Notes: generated by a model from the sequence alone, not told the origin. DNA of 64,000 bases from Marivivens sp. (GCA_024642115.1 JAHEBU010000007.1:62001-126000); one strand, 5' to 3'; positions 7,959-16,452 are shown, counted from the first letter of the stretch. Numbers and translations are program-made.

Positions 7959-8651
7959 TCAGATCGTCACGCTGTCCATCGGGGTGAGGTCGTGAACCTC
8001 CACCCCCGGCAACCCTGCCTTGAGCACGTCCGCGTTCTGCGCGAGCAGGGGGAAGGTTTTGTAGTGGCAGGGGATTACCGTCTTGAAGTTGAAGTAGCGT
8101 TTGGCGGCATACGCCGCGCGCTCCATATCCATCGTGAAATGCCCGCCCGCCGACAGGATGCCGATGTCGGGTTTGTGGTAGTCGCCCATCCACTCCATAT
8201 CCGCCATGATGTCGGTGTCGCCCGAGAGGTAGATGGTGTGCCCTTCGCCGGCGATCATGAACCCGGCCTCGGCCCCGGCATAGATGGGGCCGTTGTCTGA
8301 CCCGACAGAGGAGGAGTGGCAGGCGTTGACCAGCGTCACCTTGACGTCGCCCAGGCTGACCGTCCCGCCCTTGTTCATGCCGACGGTCTGGATTCCATAT
8401 TTCCCCTCCCACCAGCTCATCAGGTCGTAAATGCCCACGACCGGCACGCCAAGGTCGGCGGCCAGCGCGGGTACTTCGGACCCGTGGTCGCCGTGTCCGT
8501 GGGTCAGCAGGATGGCGGTGGCCCCTTCGATTGCTTCGCCCTTTTGGTCATTGGGGAATACGGGGTTTCCTTCGAGCCAGGGGTCGATCAGCAGGATCTG
8601 GTCGCCGATGGCGATGCGAAAGGAGGCGTGGCCGAGCCAGGTGATTTTCAT
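7959..8651 (-). CDS. metal-dependent hydrolase, UlaG-like metallo-beta-lactamase fold
   Basis: The 230-residue product starts with the family signature M-K-I-T-W-L-G-H and carries the metal motif H51-x-H53-x-D55-H56, with later ligands in a C-H-S-S-S and a G-D-T-D motif. This is the UPF0173/UlaG-like branch of the metallo-beta-lactamase superfamily, cytoplasmic hydrolases of unsettled substrate. A longer frame upstream exists, but the ATG at 8651 matches the conserved N-terminus and is preceded by gagcatccc rather than a good ribosome site. The gene faces the FkbM gene convergently and is divergent from the DUF5671 gene. Confidence 0.87.
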   Translation of the reverse strand: MKITWLGHASFRIAIGDQILLIDPWLEGNPVFPNDQKGEAIEGATAILLTHGHGDHGSEVPALAADLGVPVVGIYDLMSWWEGKYGIQTVGMNKGGTVSLGDVKVTLVNACHSSSVGSDNGPIYAGAEAGFMIAGEGHTIYLSGDTDIMADMEWMGDYHKPDIGILSAGGHFTMDMERAAYAAKRYFNFKTVIPCHYKTFPLLAQNADVLKAGLPGVEVHDLTPMDSVTI

Positions 8652-8771
8652 GGGATGCTCCGACTGTTGAGTTGGGAGTAGGATAACGCGCAAGGCCCAA
8701 AGGGAAAGGGCGCGTGGACAGAACCGAGGCAGACTGTCATGCAAGGCAGGCGGTAAGAAGGTTGACCGGCG

Positions 8772-9392
8772 ATGTCGCAAAAGGAAGATCTGAGCCTGTT
8801 TGTGCGCGAGGCGTTGCTGGCTGGCCGCCCGCGCCCCGAGATTGCCGAGGTGCTGGTCGTCGCAGGCTGGTCGCAGGGAGAAGTGGACGAGGCGCTGTCG
8901 GCGTGGGCTGAGACCCCCTTTGCCGTGCCGGTCCCCCGCCCCCGCACGGTGGTCAGTGCGCGCGACTTCTTTGTCTATGCCCTGACATTCGTAGCGCTGG
9001 GGATCGCCGCATTCCATGTGGTCTGGCTGGGCTTTCTGGTGGTGGAAATGCTGTGGCCTGACAGCGATGGCGCGAATTATTGGCAGGCCCGCGAAGCCCG
9101 TAATTCGATTGCCGCCATCCTTGTGGCTGCCCCGCTATACGCCTGGCTGACCGTTCGCGAACGCCGCAGGCTGGCCGCCGATCCGGGACTTTACCGATCA
9201 GCCATTCGCAAATGGACCACCTATGTCACGCTGCTGATTGCCGCCCTGGTGTTCGTGATTGATCTGATCGTGGCCTTGGCCAGTTTTCTGAATGGCGAAT
9301 TGACCGGGGTCTTTGTCGCCAAGGTGGTCATCGTCGCCGTCGTGTCGGGCGTTCTGTTCGCCTTCTACCTGCGTGACACGGATCGGGGGTAG
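8772..9392 (+). CDS. DUF5671-type membrane protein
   Basis: The protein has 206 residues. An N-terminal soluble part of about 55 residues resembles a small helix-turn-helix-like or SHOCT-like segment. Four hydrophobic segments follow (about 70-95, 113-130, 150-178 and 183-203), matching the DUF5671 membrane domain. No reaction is known for this family. It is the first of three closely spaced rightward genes; the next starts 5 bases after its stop. The ATG chosen follows a ggcgatg context with gaccggcg upstream, and no better start is seen. Confidence 0.65.
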   Translation: MSQKEDLSLFVREALLAGRPRPEIAEVLVVAGWSQGEVDEALSAWAETPFAVPVPRPRTVVSARDFFVYALTFVALGIAAFHVVWLGFLVVEMLWPDSDGANYWQAREARNSIAAILVAAPLYAWLTVRERRRLAADPGLYRSAIRKWTTYVTLLIAALVFVIDLIVALASFLNGELTGVFVAKVVIVAVVSGVLFAFYLRDTDRG

Positions 9393-9396
9393 GCCG

Positions 9397-9810
9397 ATGA
9401 ACCGGGTGTTGTTCGCGCTGATGGGGCTGATCGGGGTCGTGGCCGTGGGGACGGGCCTGTTCGTGTTCGGCGGCCCCGGAACCGCCCGGGCCGAGCGCGA
9501 GGACCAGGATCGTCTGATGGCGGTCAATGATCTGGCCCGGGCGATCAGCTGTGCTTATGACACTGCGGTCTTGCCCGAGGCCATAGGGGTGACGTCTTTC
9601 AGCGATGCGTGCAGGCCGACCAATCTGCGCGTCAGTGCATCGCAGCTGATGGCGGGGGGCCTACTGACCTATCGCCGCCTGTCCGACCACCGGTTCCAGA
9701 TTTGCGTGATCGTCCATGATCTGGGCCGCAGCCTGAACAGCGCGCCGTATTCGGACATGACCGCCGGGCCGGAGGGCGCGGCCTGTCTGACCCGCGACAT
9801 GCAGGGCTGA
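9397..9810 (+). CDS. hypothetical exported protein
   Basis: The 137-residue product opens with a hydrophobic signal or anchor segment (about 4-25) and continues as a polar periplasmic domain with four cysteines that could form two disulfides. I do not recognise a family. The start at 9397 gives the clean signal peptide; a longer in-frame start would only lengthen it inside the previous gene. It stands between the DUF5671 gene and the ceramidase-like gene with gaps of about 5 bases each, so the three are one transcription unit and may work on the same membrane process. Confidence 0.6.
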   Translation: MNRVLFALMGLIGVVAVGTGLFVFGGPGTARAEREDQDRLMAVNDLARAISCAYDTAVLPEAIGVTSFSDACRPTNLRVSASQLMAGGLLTYRRLSDHRFQICVIVHDLGRSLNSAPYSDMTAGPEGAACLTRDMQG

Positions 9811-9815
9811 CAGGC

Positions 9816-10472
9816 GTGGACTGGATGCAGCAGATCGACGGGTATTGCGAACGGTTGGGGCCGGGGGTCTGGGCCGAGCCGTGGAATGCGGTGACCAATG
9901 GCGCGTTCTTGCTGGCCGCTGTCTGGATGGGCCGCCGTGCGGCGGGTGTGGGGATGGCCCGCGTGCTGGCTATAATTCTGGGCGTGATCGCGGTGGGGTC
10001 GTTCCTGTTTCACACGCAGGCAACGGTTTGGGCGGCGGTGGCTGACACGGCACCCATCGCCGTCTTTGTGCTGGTCTATCTGTTCGCCGTGAACCGGGAT
10101 GTGCTGGGGTTGCGCTGGCCTGTGGCTCTGCTGGTGACCGCAGGGTTCTTGCCCTTTGCGGCGCTGGTGGGCTGGGCGGTGGGGGCAATCCCGGTCGTTG
10201 GGGTGTCAGGGGTTTACTGGACTGTTCCGGTGATGTTGCTGCTCTATGCGGGGGGATTGCGTGGACGCTTGCGTCTGGTGGCGCGCGGATTTGTCATCGG
10301 GGCGCTGATCCTGACGGTGTCCATCGTGTTCAGGTCGCTCGACATGATCCTTTGTCCGGTCTGGCCGCTGGGCACACATTTTGCCTGGCATCTGCTGAAT
10401 GCGGTCATGCTGGCCTGGATGATCGAGGTTTATCTGCGCCATCGCCTTGCGACCGCGCGGGCGGGGCGGTAA
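9816..10472 (+). CDS. ceramidase-domain (CREST superfamily) membrane hydrolase
   Basis: Seven hydrophobic segments fill this 218-residue protein. It shows the residues expected of the alkaline-ceramidase/PAQR (CREST) superfamily: E21-P-W-N24, S62 with H66, D77, and the late pair H188 and H192 in G-T-H-F-A-W-H. In eukaryotic members the three histidines and aspartate bind zinc and cleave an amide bond in a lipid. The real substrate here is unknown, since sphingolipids are not typical of Rhodobacteraceae. The start is GTG, 5 bases after the upstream stop. It is the third gene of a DUF5671/exported/ceramidase-like cassette. Confidence 0.75.
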   Translation: MDWMQQIDGYCERLGPGVWAEPWNAVTNGAFLLAAVWMGRRAAGVGMARVLAIILGVIAVGSFLFHTQATVWAAVADTAPIAVFVLVYLFAVNRDVLGLRWPVALLVTAGFLPFAALVGWAVGAIPVVGVSGVYWTVPVMLLLYAGGLRGRLRLVARGFVIGALILTVSIVFRSLDMILCPVWPLGTHFAWHLLNAVMLAWMIEVYLRHRLATARAGR

Positions 10473-10503
10473 ACGCGGGACCGATGAAGTATGGAGACGG
10501 CGG

Positions 10504-10791
10504 ATGTCCATTGACGAAGGCACGGCGCGGCGGGTGGCCAAACTCGCCCGGATCAAGGTGGAAGAGGCGGCTCTGCCCGCCCTTGCCGCCGAATTCAGCG
10601 CGATACTGGGATTCATCGAGCAATTGAACGAGGTTGACGTGGACGGGATCGAGCCGATGACATCGGTCACGCCGATGCGCCTGAAACGCCGCGAGGATGT
10701 CGTCACCGACGGCAACCAACAGGCCGCGATCCTTTCCAATGCCCCGGACGCCCGAGAGGGGTTCTTTGCCGTGCCGAAGGTGGTGGAATAA
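10504..10791 (+). CDS. gatC: Asp-tRNA(Asn)/Glu-tRNA(Gln) amidotransferase subunit C
   Basis: The 95-residue product matches GatC along its whole length, including the I-E-P-M motif before the central T-S-V. It forms the linker that wraps GatA and GatB in the GatCAB complex, which amidates mischarged Glu-tRNA(Gln) or Asp-tRNA(Asn). The ATG at 10504 follows ggagacgg, a good ribosome site; an upstream in-frame start would add a non-conserved extension. The stop overlaps the start of gatA by one base. gatB is not in the window. Confidence 0.93.
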   Translation: MSIDEGTARRVAKLARIKVEEAALPALAAEFSAILGFIEQLNEVDVDGIEPMTSVTPMRLKRREDVVTDGNQQAAILSNAPDAREGFFAVPKVVE

Positions 10792-12275
10792 TGGCTGACC
10801 TGTCCAAACTGACAATTGCCGCTGCCCGCGACGCCCTGCGCAAGGGCGAGATGACGAGCGTGGAGCTGACCGAAGGCTATTTGGCCGCTATCGACACCGC
10901 CGACGCGCTGAACGCGTTCGTCCACAAGACGCCTGAGATTGCCATGGCGCAGGCCCGCGCCGCCGATGCTCGCCGCGCCCCGGACGCCCCGTCGCTGAAC
11001 GGTATCCCGCTGGGGATCAAGGACCTGTTCTGCACCAAGGGCGTGCCGTCGCAGGCGGCCTCCAATATTCTGGAAGGGTTCAAGCCGGAATACGAATCCA
11101 CCGTCACCACCCAGTTGTTTGGCGCGGGGGCCGTCATGTTGGGCAAGCTCAACATGGACGAATTCGCCATGGGCTCGTCCAACGAAACCTCGTGCTATGG
11201 CAATGCCGTCAACCCGTGGAAGCGCGGCAATGACGACACCGCCCTGACCCCCGGCGGGTCGTCGGGGGGATCGGCTGCGGCTGTGGCTGCCGATCTGTGT
11301 CTGGGGGCCACCGGCACCGATACAGGCGGGTCGATCCGTCAGCCTGCCGCCTTTGTCGGTATCACCGGGATCAAGCCGACCTATGGTCGGGTCAGCCGCT
11401 GGGGGATCGTGGCGTTTGCGTCGTCGCTCGATCAGGCCGGGCCGATGACCAAGGACGTCCGCGATGCCGCGATCCTGTTGCAGGCGATGGCGGGCCATGA
11501 TCCCAAGGATTCGACCAGTGCCGATATTCCGGTCCCGGATTTCGAGGCGGCGTTGACCGGCGACATTCGCGGCAAGACCATTGGCATCCCCAAGGAATAC
11601 CGCATGGATGGGATGCCTGCCGAGATTGAAAAGCTGTGGGCCGATGGCACCGCGATGCTGCGGGATGCGGGGGCCAAGATCGTCGATATCAGCCTGCCGC
11701 ACACGAAATACGCGCTGCCGGCCTATTACGTCATTGCCCCTGCCGAGGCGTCGTCGAACCTTGCCCGGTATGACGGTGTCCGCTTTGGCCACCGCGCCAA
11801 ACTGGCCCAAGGCGACGGCATCACCGAGATGTATGAAAAGACCCGCGCCGAAGGGTTCGGCAAAGAGGTGCAGCGCCGCGTCATGGTGGGGACCTATGTT
11901 CTGTCCGCCGGGTTCTACGACGCCTATTATAACCGGGCCCGCAAGGTTCGGGCCTTGATCAAGCGCGATTTCGACCGGGTGTTCGAGGCGGGGGTGGATG
12001 CGACCCTGACGCCCGCGACCCCGTCCGCCGCCTTTGGGCTGGGCGAGATGGCAAATGCCGATCCGATCCAGATGTACCTCAACGACGTGTTCACTGTGAC
12101 CGTCAACCTGGCTGGTTTGCCGGGGATCGCCGTGCCGACGGGGACCGATGCCAAGGGTCTGCCGCTGGGTCTGCAACTGATCGGCCGTCCGTGGGAGGAA
12201 GGCGATCTGCTGAACATCGCTTATTCACTCGAACGTGCAGCGCATTTTGTAGCCAAGCCTGCCCGCTGGTGGTAA
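10791..12275 (+). CDS. gatA: Asp-tRNA(Asn)/Glu-tRNA(Gln) amidotransferase subunit A
   Basis: This 494-residue amidase-signature enzyme frees ammonia from glutamine for the GatCAB transamidase. The Ser-cisSer-Lys triad is visible: K77 in G-I-K-D, S157 in the GGSSGGS motif and S181 in T-G-G-S-I-R-Q-P. Length is normal for GatA. It is coupled to gatC by a one-base overlap. Nothing unusual is seen in composition or motifs. Confidence 0.96.
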   Translation: MADLSKLTIAAARDALRKGEMTSVELTEGYLAAIDTADALNAFVHKTPEIAMAQARAADARRAPDAPSLNGIPLGIKDLFCTKGVPSQAASNILEGFKPEYESTVTTQLFGAGAVMLGKLNMDEFAMGSSNETSCYGNAVNPWKRGNDDTALTPGGSSGGSAAAVAADLCLGATGTDTGGSIRQPAAFVGITGIKPTYGRVSRWGIVAFASSLDQAGPMTKDVRDAAILLQAMAGHDPKDSTSADIPVPDFEAALTGDIRGKTIGIPKEYRMDGMPAEIEKLWADGTAMLRDAGAKIVDISLPHTKYALPAYYVIAPAEASSNLARYDGVRFGHRAKLAQGDGITEMYEKTRAEGFGKEVQRRVMVGTYVLSAGFYDAYYNRARKVRALIKRDFDRVFEAGVDATLTPATPSAAFGLGEMANADPIQMYLNDVFTVTVNLAGLPGIAVPTGTDAKGLPLGLQLIGRPWEEGDLLNIAYSLERAAHFVAKPARWW

Positions 12276-12312
12276 GGGCCGGGGCTAAGCAGGCAACAGG
12301 CAGGGGAATGCC

Positions 12313-13146
12313 GTGAAACAGGTGATCTTGACAGGCATGGCGATGGTTTGCCTTGCGGCCTGTGCGCCGCGGGTGCCCGACAGTGGCCCCGGCTTTAGCG
12401 ATTATCAACAATACGAGATCGAGCGGGCGCAGCGCGAGGCCCAGCTTAACGGCAGGGCGCTTGGTGCGCCGGTCGGGTCGGCCCAGAGCCTGCCCGCTGC
12501 TCCGTCTGTTGCGACCAGCTCTTTGTCGGGCGGGATGCCTGCCGCCTCGGCTGCTGGCCAGACTCAGGCAATTCCGTCGAGCAGTCTGGCGCAGGCCGGG
12601 ATCGGCACCAATGGGGGTGTTCCCCTGGGGTCGCCCACGGGCATCGGTTATGGCCTTGGCGACACGCCACCGTCGCAGACAGCGTTGGACGAAAACCGCA
12701 CGATGGGTGTGCAGGCCGGTCCCGGCAATGCCCCGCCGCCGATCCTGAACAACCCCGGAATTTCGGACGAGCAGGACTTTTCCGCCGTTGCCAGTCGCGA
12801 GACGATCCAGTCCGACAAGGATCGTCTGGCTGCCAACGCCGCCAATTACGAAGTGATCCAGCCGACCGCCGTGCCAACCCGCGAAGGCGACGCTGGCCCA
12901 AATATCGTCGAATACGCGATCAACGCCCCGAACGTGAAAGGGCAGGAGTGGTACAGCCGGTTCCGCCTGTCGGGGGCCAATCGCGCCGCCCGCAACTGCG
13001 CCGACTATACCTCGGCTGATGAGGCGCAGCGCGATTTCCTGCGCAGAGGTGGCCCGGACAAGGACCCGCGCGGGATCGACCCGGACGGCGATGGATTTGC
13101 CTGCGCGTGGGACCCGGCCCCGTTTAAGTTGGCGCGGTCAAACTGA
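12313..13146 (+). CDS. lipoprotein with C-terminal excalibur-like calcium-binding motif
   Basis: The GTG-started 277-residue product has a signal peptide with lipobox (LAAC, cysteine at about residue 17). A long low-complexity alanine/glycine/proline/serine region follows, and the C-terminal 60 residues contain the pattern C-A-D-Y then D-P-D-G-D-G-F-A-C. That pattern is the excalibur-type, EF-hand-like extracellular calcium motif with its cysteine pair. The gene is followed after 26 bases by a peptidoglycan amidase, so a cell-envelope role is likely but not shown. A ribosome site aggggaa precedes the start. Confidence 0.75.
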   Translation: MKQVILTGMAMVCLAACAPRVPDSGPGFSDYQQYEIERAQREAQLNGRALGAPVGSAQSLPAAPSVATSSLSGGMPAASAAGQTQAIPSSSLAQAGIGTNGGVPLGSPTGIGYGLGDTPPSQTALDENRTMGVQAGPGNAPPPILNNPGISDEQDFSAVASRETIQSDKDRLAANAANYEVIQPTAVPTREGDAGPNIVEYAINAPNVKGQEWYSRFRLSGANRAARNCADYTSADEAQRDFLRRGGPDKDPRGIDPDGDGFACAWDPAPFKLARSN

Positions 13147-13172
13147 CCGCCGTCGCAGGGACCGCGCGCTGG

Positions 13173-13850
13173 GTGCCATCGCCCAATTTCGGCCCCCGCC
13201 GCGAGGGCGCCCGCCCGGACATGGTGGTGATTCATTACACCGCCATGGCCAGTTGTGACGCGGCCCTGTCCACTCTGACCAATCCCGCCACCGAAGTTTC
13301 GGCCCATTACCTGATTTCCGAAGGCGGCGAGGTGTTGCACCTGGTCGAGGAAGAGATGCGCGCCTGGCATGCGGGCGCGGGCCGCTGGGGGGCAGTGACG
13401 GACGTCAATTCCCGGTCGATCGGGATCGAGTTGGCCAATACCGGCCTGACCCCCTTTGCCGAGCCGCAGATGCGCGCGCTTGAAGTTCTGCTTGCCGGGA
13501 TCAAGGCCCGTTGGCAGATCCTGCCCGAGCGCGTCATCGCCCATTCCGACATGGCCCCCGCCCGCAAGATCGACCCCGGTCCCCGGTTCGACTGGCGCAG
13601 GCTGGCGGTGCAGGGCCTGTCTGTCTGGTCCGATGCGGTGGCCCCCGGCCCCTTGCTCGATGCAGATGCCCTGGGCGCGGGCCTTCGGACCATCGGCTAT
13701 ACCGCCGATGTCGCGCAGGACGTGGCGCTTGCGGCCTTTCGCCTGCGGTTCCGCCCCTGGGCCAGTGGACCGGCCGATGCCACCGATCTGGCCCGCGTCA
13801 CCGACATCGCCACCCGCTTTCCCGTTGACCGGGCGGGGGTTTGGGCCTAA
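13173..13850 (+). CDS. N-acetylmuramoyl-L-alanine amidase, AmiD-like
   Basis: An amidase_2 (zinc-dependent, T7-lysozyme-like) domain covers residues about 15-155 of 225. It has the opening P-S-P-N-F-G-P-R-R, the zinc histidine H21 in V-V-I-H-Y-T, a second ligand region in the loop around W-H-A-G, and the closing I-A-H-S-D-M-A-P-x-R-K-x-D-P-G motif. The enzyme splits the amide bond between muramic acid and the stem peptide and is usually involved in cell-wall recycling. No signal peptide is seen, so the protein appears cytoplasmic unless the true start lies upstream. The start is GTG. The 3' end of the gene overlaps the predicted promoter of rnpB. Confidence 0.87.
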   Translation: MPSPNFGPRREGARPDMVVIHYTAMASCDAALSTLTNPATEVSAHYLISEGGEVLHLVEEEMRAWHAGAGRWGAVTDVNSRSIGIELANTGLTPFAEPQMRALEVLLAGIKARWQILPERVIAHSDMAPARKIDPGPRFDWRRLAVQGLSVWSDAVAPGPLLDADALGAGLRTIGYTADVAQDVALAAFRLRFRPWASGPADATDLARVTDIATRFPVDRAGVWA

Positions 13851-13853
13851 GCC
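13825..13853 (+). promoter_or_regulatory. predicted rnpB promoter inside the amidase gene end
   Basis: A -35 hexamer TTGACC (13825-13830), a 17-base spacer and a weak -10 TAAGCC (13848-13853) place the start of transcription about 7 bases later, at the 5' strand of the RNase P RNA P1 helix. The -10 element includes the stop codon of the amidase gene. The -35 and spacing are good and the -10 is poor. Confidence 0.5.
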
Positions 13854-13860
13854 CGCCGTC

Positions 13861-14258
13861 GCGCGGATGGCTGGATGGCTGCGGGTCTTGGCAACAGGGC
13901 GCGAGGAAAGTCCGGACTCCACAAGGCAAGGGTGCCGGGTAACGCCCGGCGGGGGTAACCCCAGGGATAGCGCCACAGAGAACAGACCGCCCTGCATGCA
14001 GGGTAAGGGTGAAACGGTGGGGTAAGAGCCCACCGCGCGATGGGCAACCAAAGCGGCACGGCAAGCCCCACCCGGAGCAATGCCAAATAGGGGCCTCGGG
14101 CCGGTGTGATCGGTTCGCCGATATCCCGGCAGGGATGCCTGACCCCGAGAGGCCCGGGTTGGCAGCTGGAGGGTCGCCGGTAACGGCGGCCTTAGAGGAA
14201 TGGTCATCCAGGGCGGGCAACCGCCTGGACAGAATCCGGCTTACAGGCCGTCCGCGCA
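13861..14258 (+). ncRNA. rnpB: RNase P RNA, bacterial type A
   Basis: The catalytic RNA of ribonuclease P matures tRNA 5' ends. The diagnostic conserved block gcgaggaaagtccggactcc lies at 13901-13920. The 3' conserved region acagaatccggcttacagg is at 14229-14247. The P1 helix closes between 13861-13872 and 14246-14257 with 12 pairs including G-U. The loop sequence ccaccgcg and the agaggaatggtcatcc region are also in the expected order. The length of about 398 bases agrees with alphaproteobacterial RNase P RNAs. Ends are inferred from P1 pairing. Confidence 0.95.
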
Positions 14259-14369
14259 ACTTTCCCGTCCCTGTCGGCCAAAACCGGCCTATGTTGCGTC
14301 ATGGACGTGTAACATGACAGTGTGCTGCATAGCTTGAGCGTCATACCAAGTATCGGAAGGACCAGACCC

Positions 14370-15071
14370 ATGAGTTTCGTAAAGACCCTCGCCACCCTTG
14401 CCGTCGGTTTTGCCGCCGCAAAGGGTTTGGAGAAATTCAGCAAGACCGGCGGGATGGCCGGGATGCAGGATCGGTTGCAGCATGCGGGCGATCAGGGCGG
14501 GATGGCCGACCAGATGGGCCAGATGGCCGAAAAGATGGGTATTCCCGGCGGGGCCGAAATGATGCGCCGGATGGCCACCCAGTTTGGTAGCACCGCCGCC
14601 ACGGCCACCGCCGCCAGCCAGACCGGGTTTCAGAACATGATGGGCGCCTTGTCAGGCATGATGGGCGCCGGTGTGGGCGCTGCCACGGGCATGATGAACG
14701 CCATTCCCGGTGCCGCGCCAGCAATGGCGATGGGCGAGGAGAATGCCAAGCTGATGATCCGTGCCATGATCCAGGCCGCCAAGGCCGATGGCGAGATTGA
14801 CGCGGACGAACGCGCCCGGATCATGGACCACCTCAAGGATGCGACTGACGAGGAGATGGACTTTGTTCAGGCCGAGCTGGACGCTCCGCTGGACCCCGCC
14901 GCATTGGCCACCTCGGCTGGTGAGACGATGAAGGCGCAGGTTTATGCCGCTGCCTTGATGGCGATCAAGGTCGATACCCCGGCGGAATCCGACTTTCTGG
15001 CCAAGTTGGCCGAAGGTCTGGGTCTGGATGCCGCCGCCCGTGACGCTGTCCACACCCAGATGGGCGTCTGA
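14370..15071 (+). CDS. DUF533 (YebE/TerB-like) protein
   Basis: The 233-residue product has an N-terminal hydrophobic stretch and a long alanine/glycine/methionine-rich middle (about 25-125). A helical C-terminal DUF533/TerB-like domain (about 130-230) contains the acidic motif A-D-G-E-I-D-A-D-E. YebE-like proteins are inner-membrane or periplasm-facing proteins of unknown role and are stress-induced in Escherichia coli. The ATG at 14370 has a good ribosome site (ggaagg) 9 bases upstream; longer in-frame starts lack one. It follows rnpB by about 110 bases and is probably transcribed alone. Confidence 0.8.
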   Translation: MSFVKTLATLAVGFAAAKGLEKFSKTGGMAGMQDRLQHAGDQGGMADQMGQMAEKMGIPGGAEMMRRMATQFGSTAATATAASQTGFQNMMGALSGMMGAGVGAATGMMNAIPGAAPAMAMGEENAKLMIRAMIQAAKADGEIDADERARIMDHLKDATDEEMDFVQAELDAPLDPAALATSAGETMKAQVYAAALMAIKVDTPAESDFLAKLAEGLGLDAAARDAVHTQMGV

Positions 15072-15095
15072 GCCACGGCCAAGGGGGAAACCTGC

Positions 15096-15124
15096 TTGAC
15101 TCGGCCCGCTTGGCGGTTAAAAGG
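15096..15124 (+). promoter_or_regulatory. rpmG: possible promoter of rpmG
   Basis: A near-consensus CTTGACT -35 element (TTGACT, 15096-15101) stands about 90 bases upstream of rpmG. The matching -10 around 15118-15124 (gttaaaa) is weak, as is common in this family. No other promoter candidate is seen in the 118-base gap. Confidence 0.35.
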
Positions 15125-15189
15125 CGGGCTTCATATAGATTCACGCCGGGCCAGACCGATTTGGCCCGCGATACCCGGAGAGATGAGAC

Positions 15190-15357
15190 ATGGCGAAGCC
15201 GACCACCATCAAGATCCGCCTGAACTCCACCGCGGGGACCGGGCATTTCTACGTCACCAAGAAGAATGCCCGCACGATGACCGAAAAGATGTCGGTCAAC
15301 AAATACGACCCCGTCGTGCGCAAGCACGTCGAATACAAGGAAGGCAAGATCAAGTAA
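15190..15357 (+). CDS. rpmG: 50S ribosomal protein L33
   Basis: The 55-residue basic protein has the L33 sequence pattern: [11 protein letters not shown] at the start and Y-D-P-V-V-R-K-H-V-x-Y-K-E near the end. It lacks the CxxC zinc pairs found in the zinc-binding form, so it is the zinc-independent paralogue. It sits at the large subunit near the E site. The gene has its own promoter region and a strong terminator 26 bases downstream, so it is monocistronic. The ribosome site ggagag lies 8 bases before the start. Confidence 0.95.
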   Translation: MAKPTTIKIRLNSTAGTGHFYVTKKNARTMTEKMSVNKYDPVVRKHVEYKEGKIK

Positions 15358-15383
15358 GATCGCCTGACGTTGGATTTGAGACG

Positions 15384-15411
15384 GGGCCGCGCGGATTGCG
15401 TGGCCCTTTTT
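15384..15411 (+). terminator. Rho-independent terminator of rpmG
   Basis: An 8-pair GC-rich stem (15384-15391 with 15399-15406, one G-U pair) with a 7-base loop is followed by five T (15407-15411). Confidence 0.85.
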
Positions 15412-15427
15412 CGTTGCGGAGGGGCGG

Positions 15428-15946
15428 ATGCAGCGGGTGATGATCGTGGGCGGACCTGGGTCGGGCAAAAGCACGCTGGCCCGCGCCTTGGGCGCGGCGA
15501 CAGGCTTGCCGGTGGTTCATGTCGATCACATCCATTGGCAGCCGGGCTGGGTTGAGCGGGCCCCGGCAGACAAGTTGAGGCTGGCGAGAGAGGTCCATTC
15601 CCGCGAGGCCTGGATTTTCGAGGGTAATCTCGCCAGCACTTTCCCGGAACGGATTGCCCGGGCTGATACGCTGATCTGGCTCGACCTGCCGGTTGGCCTA
15701 CGCCTGTGGCGGATCGTGCGGCGGACGCTGACCGGACTGGGCCGCACCCGGCCTGATCTGCCCGCCGACTGCCCCGAACGCCTGAACTTTCAGTCGCTGG
15801 AATTCTGGAAATGGACCTGGGACACCCGCCAGTCGCAGCGGACCAAGCTGCTTGCGGTTCTGACCCCGCCGCCGCCCCATCTGACCATTCATCACCTGAC
15901 CTGCCGCCGCGAGGTGGCCCGGTTCCGGGCGGCGCAGGGATGCTGA
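15428..15946 (+). CDS. P-loop adenylate-kinase-like protein (FlaR/DNA-topology-modulation type)
   Basis: A Walker A motif G8-G-P-G-S-G-K-S-T16 opens this 172-residue protein. It continues with V-D-H-I-H-W-Q-P-G-W, a D-x-P-V motif and R-R-T-L near the lid region. This fits the small nucleotide kinase-like proteins annotated as DNA topology modulation protein FlaR. That name is historical, and a nucleotide or small-molecule kinase role is more likely from the fold. Its stop overlaps the start of the acetyltransferase by 7 bases, so the two are coupled. Confidence 0.75.
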   Translation: MQRVMIVGGPGSGKSTLARALGAATGLPVVHVDHIHWQPGWVERAPADKLRLAREVHSREAWIFEGNLASTFPERIARADTLIWLDLPVGLRLWRIVRRTLTGLGRTRPDLPADCPERLNFQSLEFWKWTWDTRQSQRTKLLAVLTPPPPHLTIHHLTCRREVARFRAAQGC

Positions 15947-16452
15947 CTGTTCGCACCGCCACCCGCGCCGATATCGCCGCCGTCGATGCGTTGCTGGCGC
16001 GGTCCTATCCCCGGCTGCTGCGCCCCGACTATCCGCCCTCGGTCCTCGTCACCGCCTTGCCGATCCTGAGCCGGGCGCAGCCTGCACTCGTGACCAGCGG
16101 CACCTACTATCTGGCCGAGGAGGACGGGCGGCTGCTGGGCGCGGGCGGCTGGACCGCAGCGATCCCCGGTGGCGGCGGGTTCGAGCGGGGCCGGGCCAAT
16201 GTCCGCCACGTCATCACCGATGACCGTGCAGTTCGCCGGGGCGTGGGCCGGGTCATCCTGACCCATGTGCTGGATCAGGCAGCCGAGGCGGGGATGACGT
16301 GGATTCATTGCCTGTCCACGCTGACCGCGGTGCCGTTCTACCGCGCCATGGGCTTTGGCCTGATCGGCTCGGTGACCGTGCCGCTGGCCCCCGGCATCGC
16401 CTTTCCGGCGATGGCCATGCGCCGCGACCTTCAGGCGCCGGGCAGCCGGTAG
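15940..16452 (+). CDS. GNAT family N-acetyltransferase
   Basis: The 170-residue product shows the GNAT order: an N-terminal R-T-A-T-x-A-D, a central beta region with E-D-G-R-L-L-G-A-G-G-W, and a motif-A-like R-R-G-V-G-R-V-I-L binding loop for acetyl-CoA. The C-terminal F-Y-R-A-M-G-F closes the fold. It transfers an acetyl group to an amine; the acceptor is unknown. The gene overlaps the P-loop kinase gene by 7 bases. Its 3' end overlaps the cupin gene on the other strand by 22 bases. Confidence 0.85.
   Translation: MLTVRTATRADIAAVDALLARSYPRLLRPDYPPSVLVTALPILSRAQPALVTSGTYYLAEEDGRLLGAGGWTAAIPGGGGFERGRANVRHVITDDRAVRRGVGRVILTHVLDQAAEAGMTWIHCLSTLTAVPFYRAMGFGLIGSVTVPLAPGIAFPAMAMRRDLQAPGSR

Noticed and set aside
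8652-9017. An N-terminal extension of the UlaG-like hydrolase.
   Set aside because: The conserved start M-K-I-T-W-L-G-H begins at 8651 and the extension would overlap the divergent DUF5671 gene.
10206-12176. A 656-residue open frame on the minus strand.
   Set aside because: It is antisense to gatC-gatA and to the ceramidase-like gene, has low-complexity composition and no start context. It arises from high GC bias at third positions.
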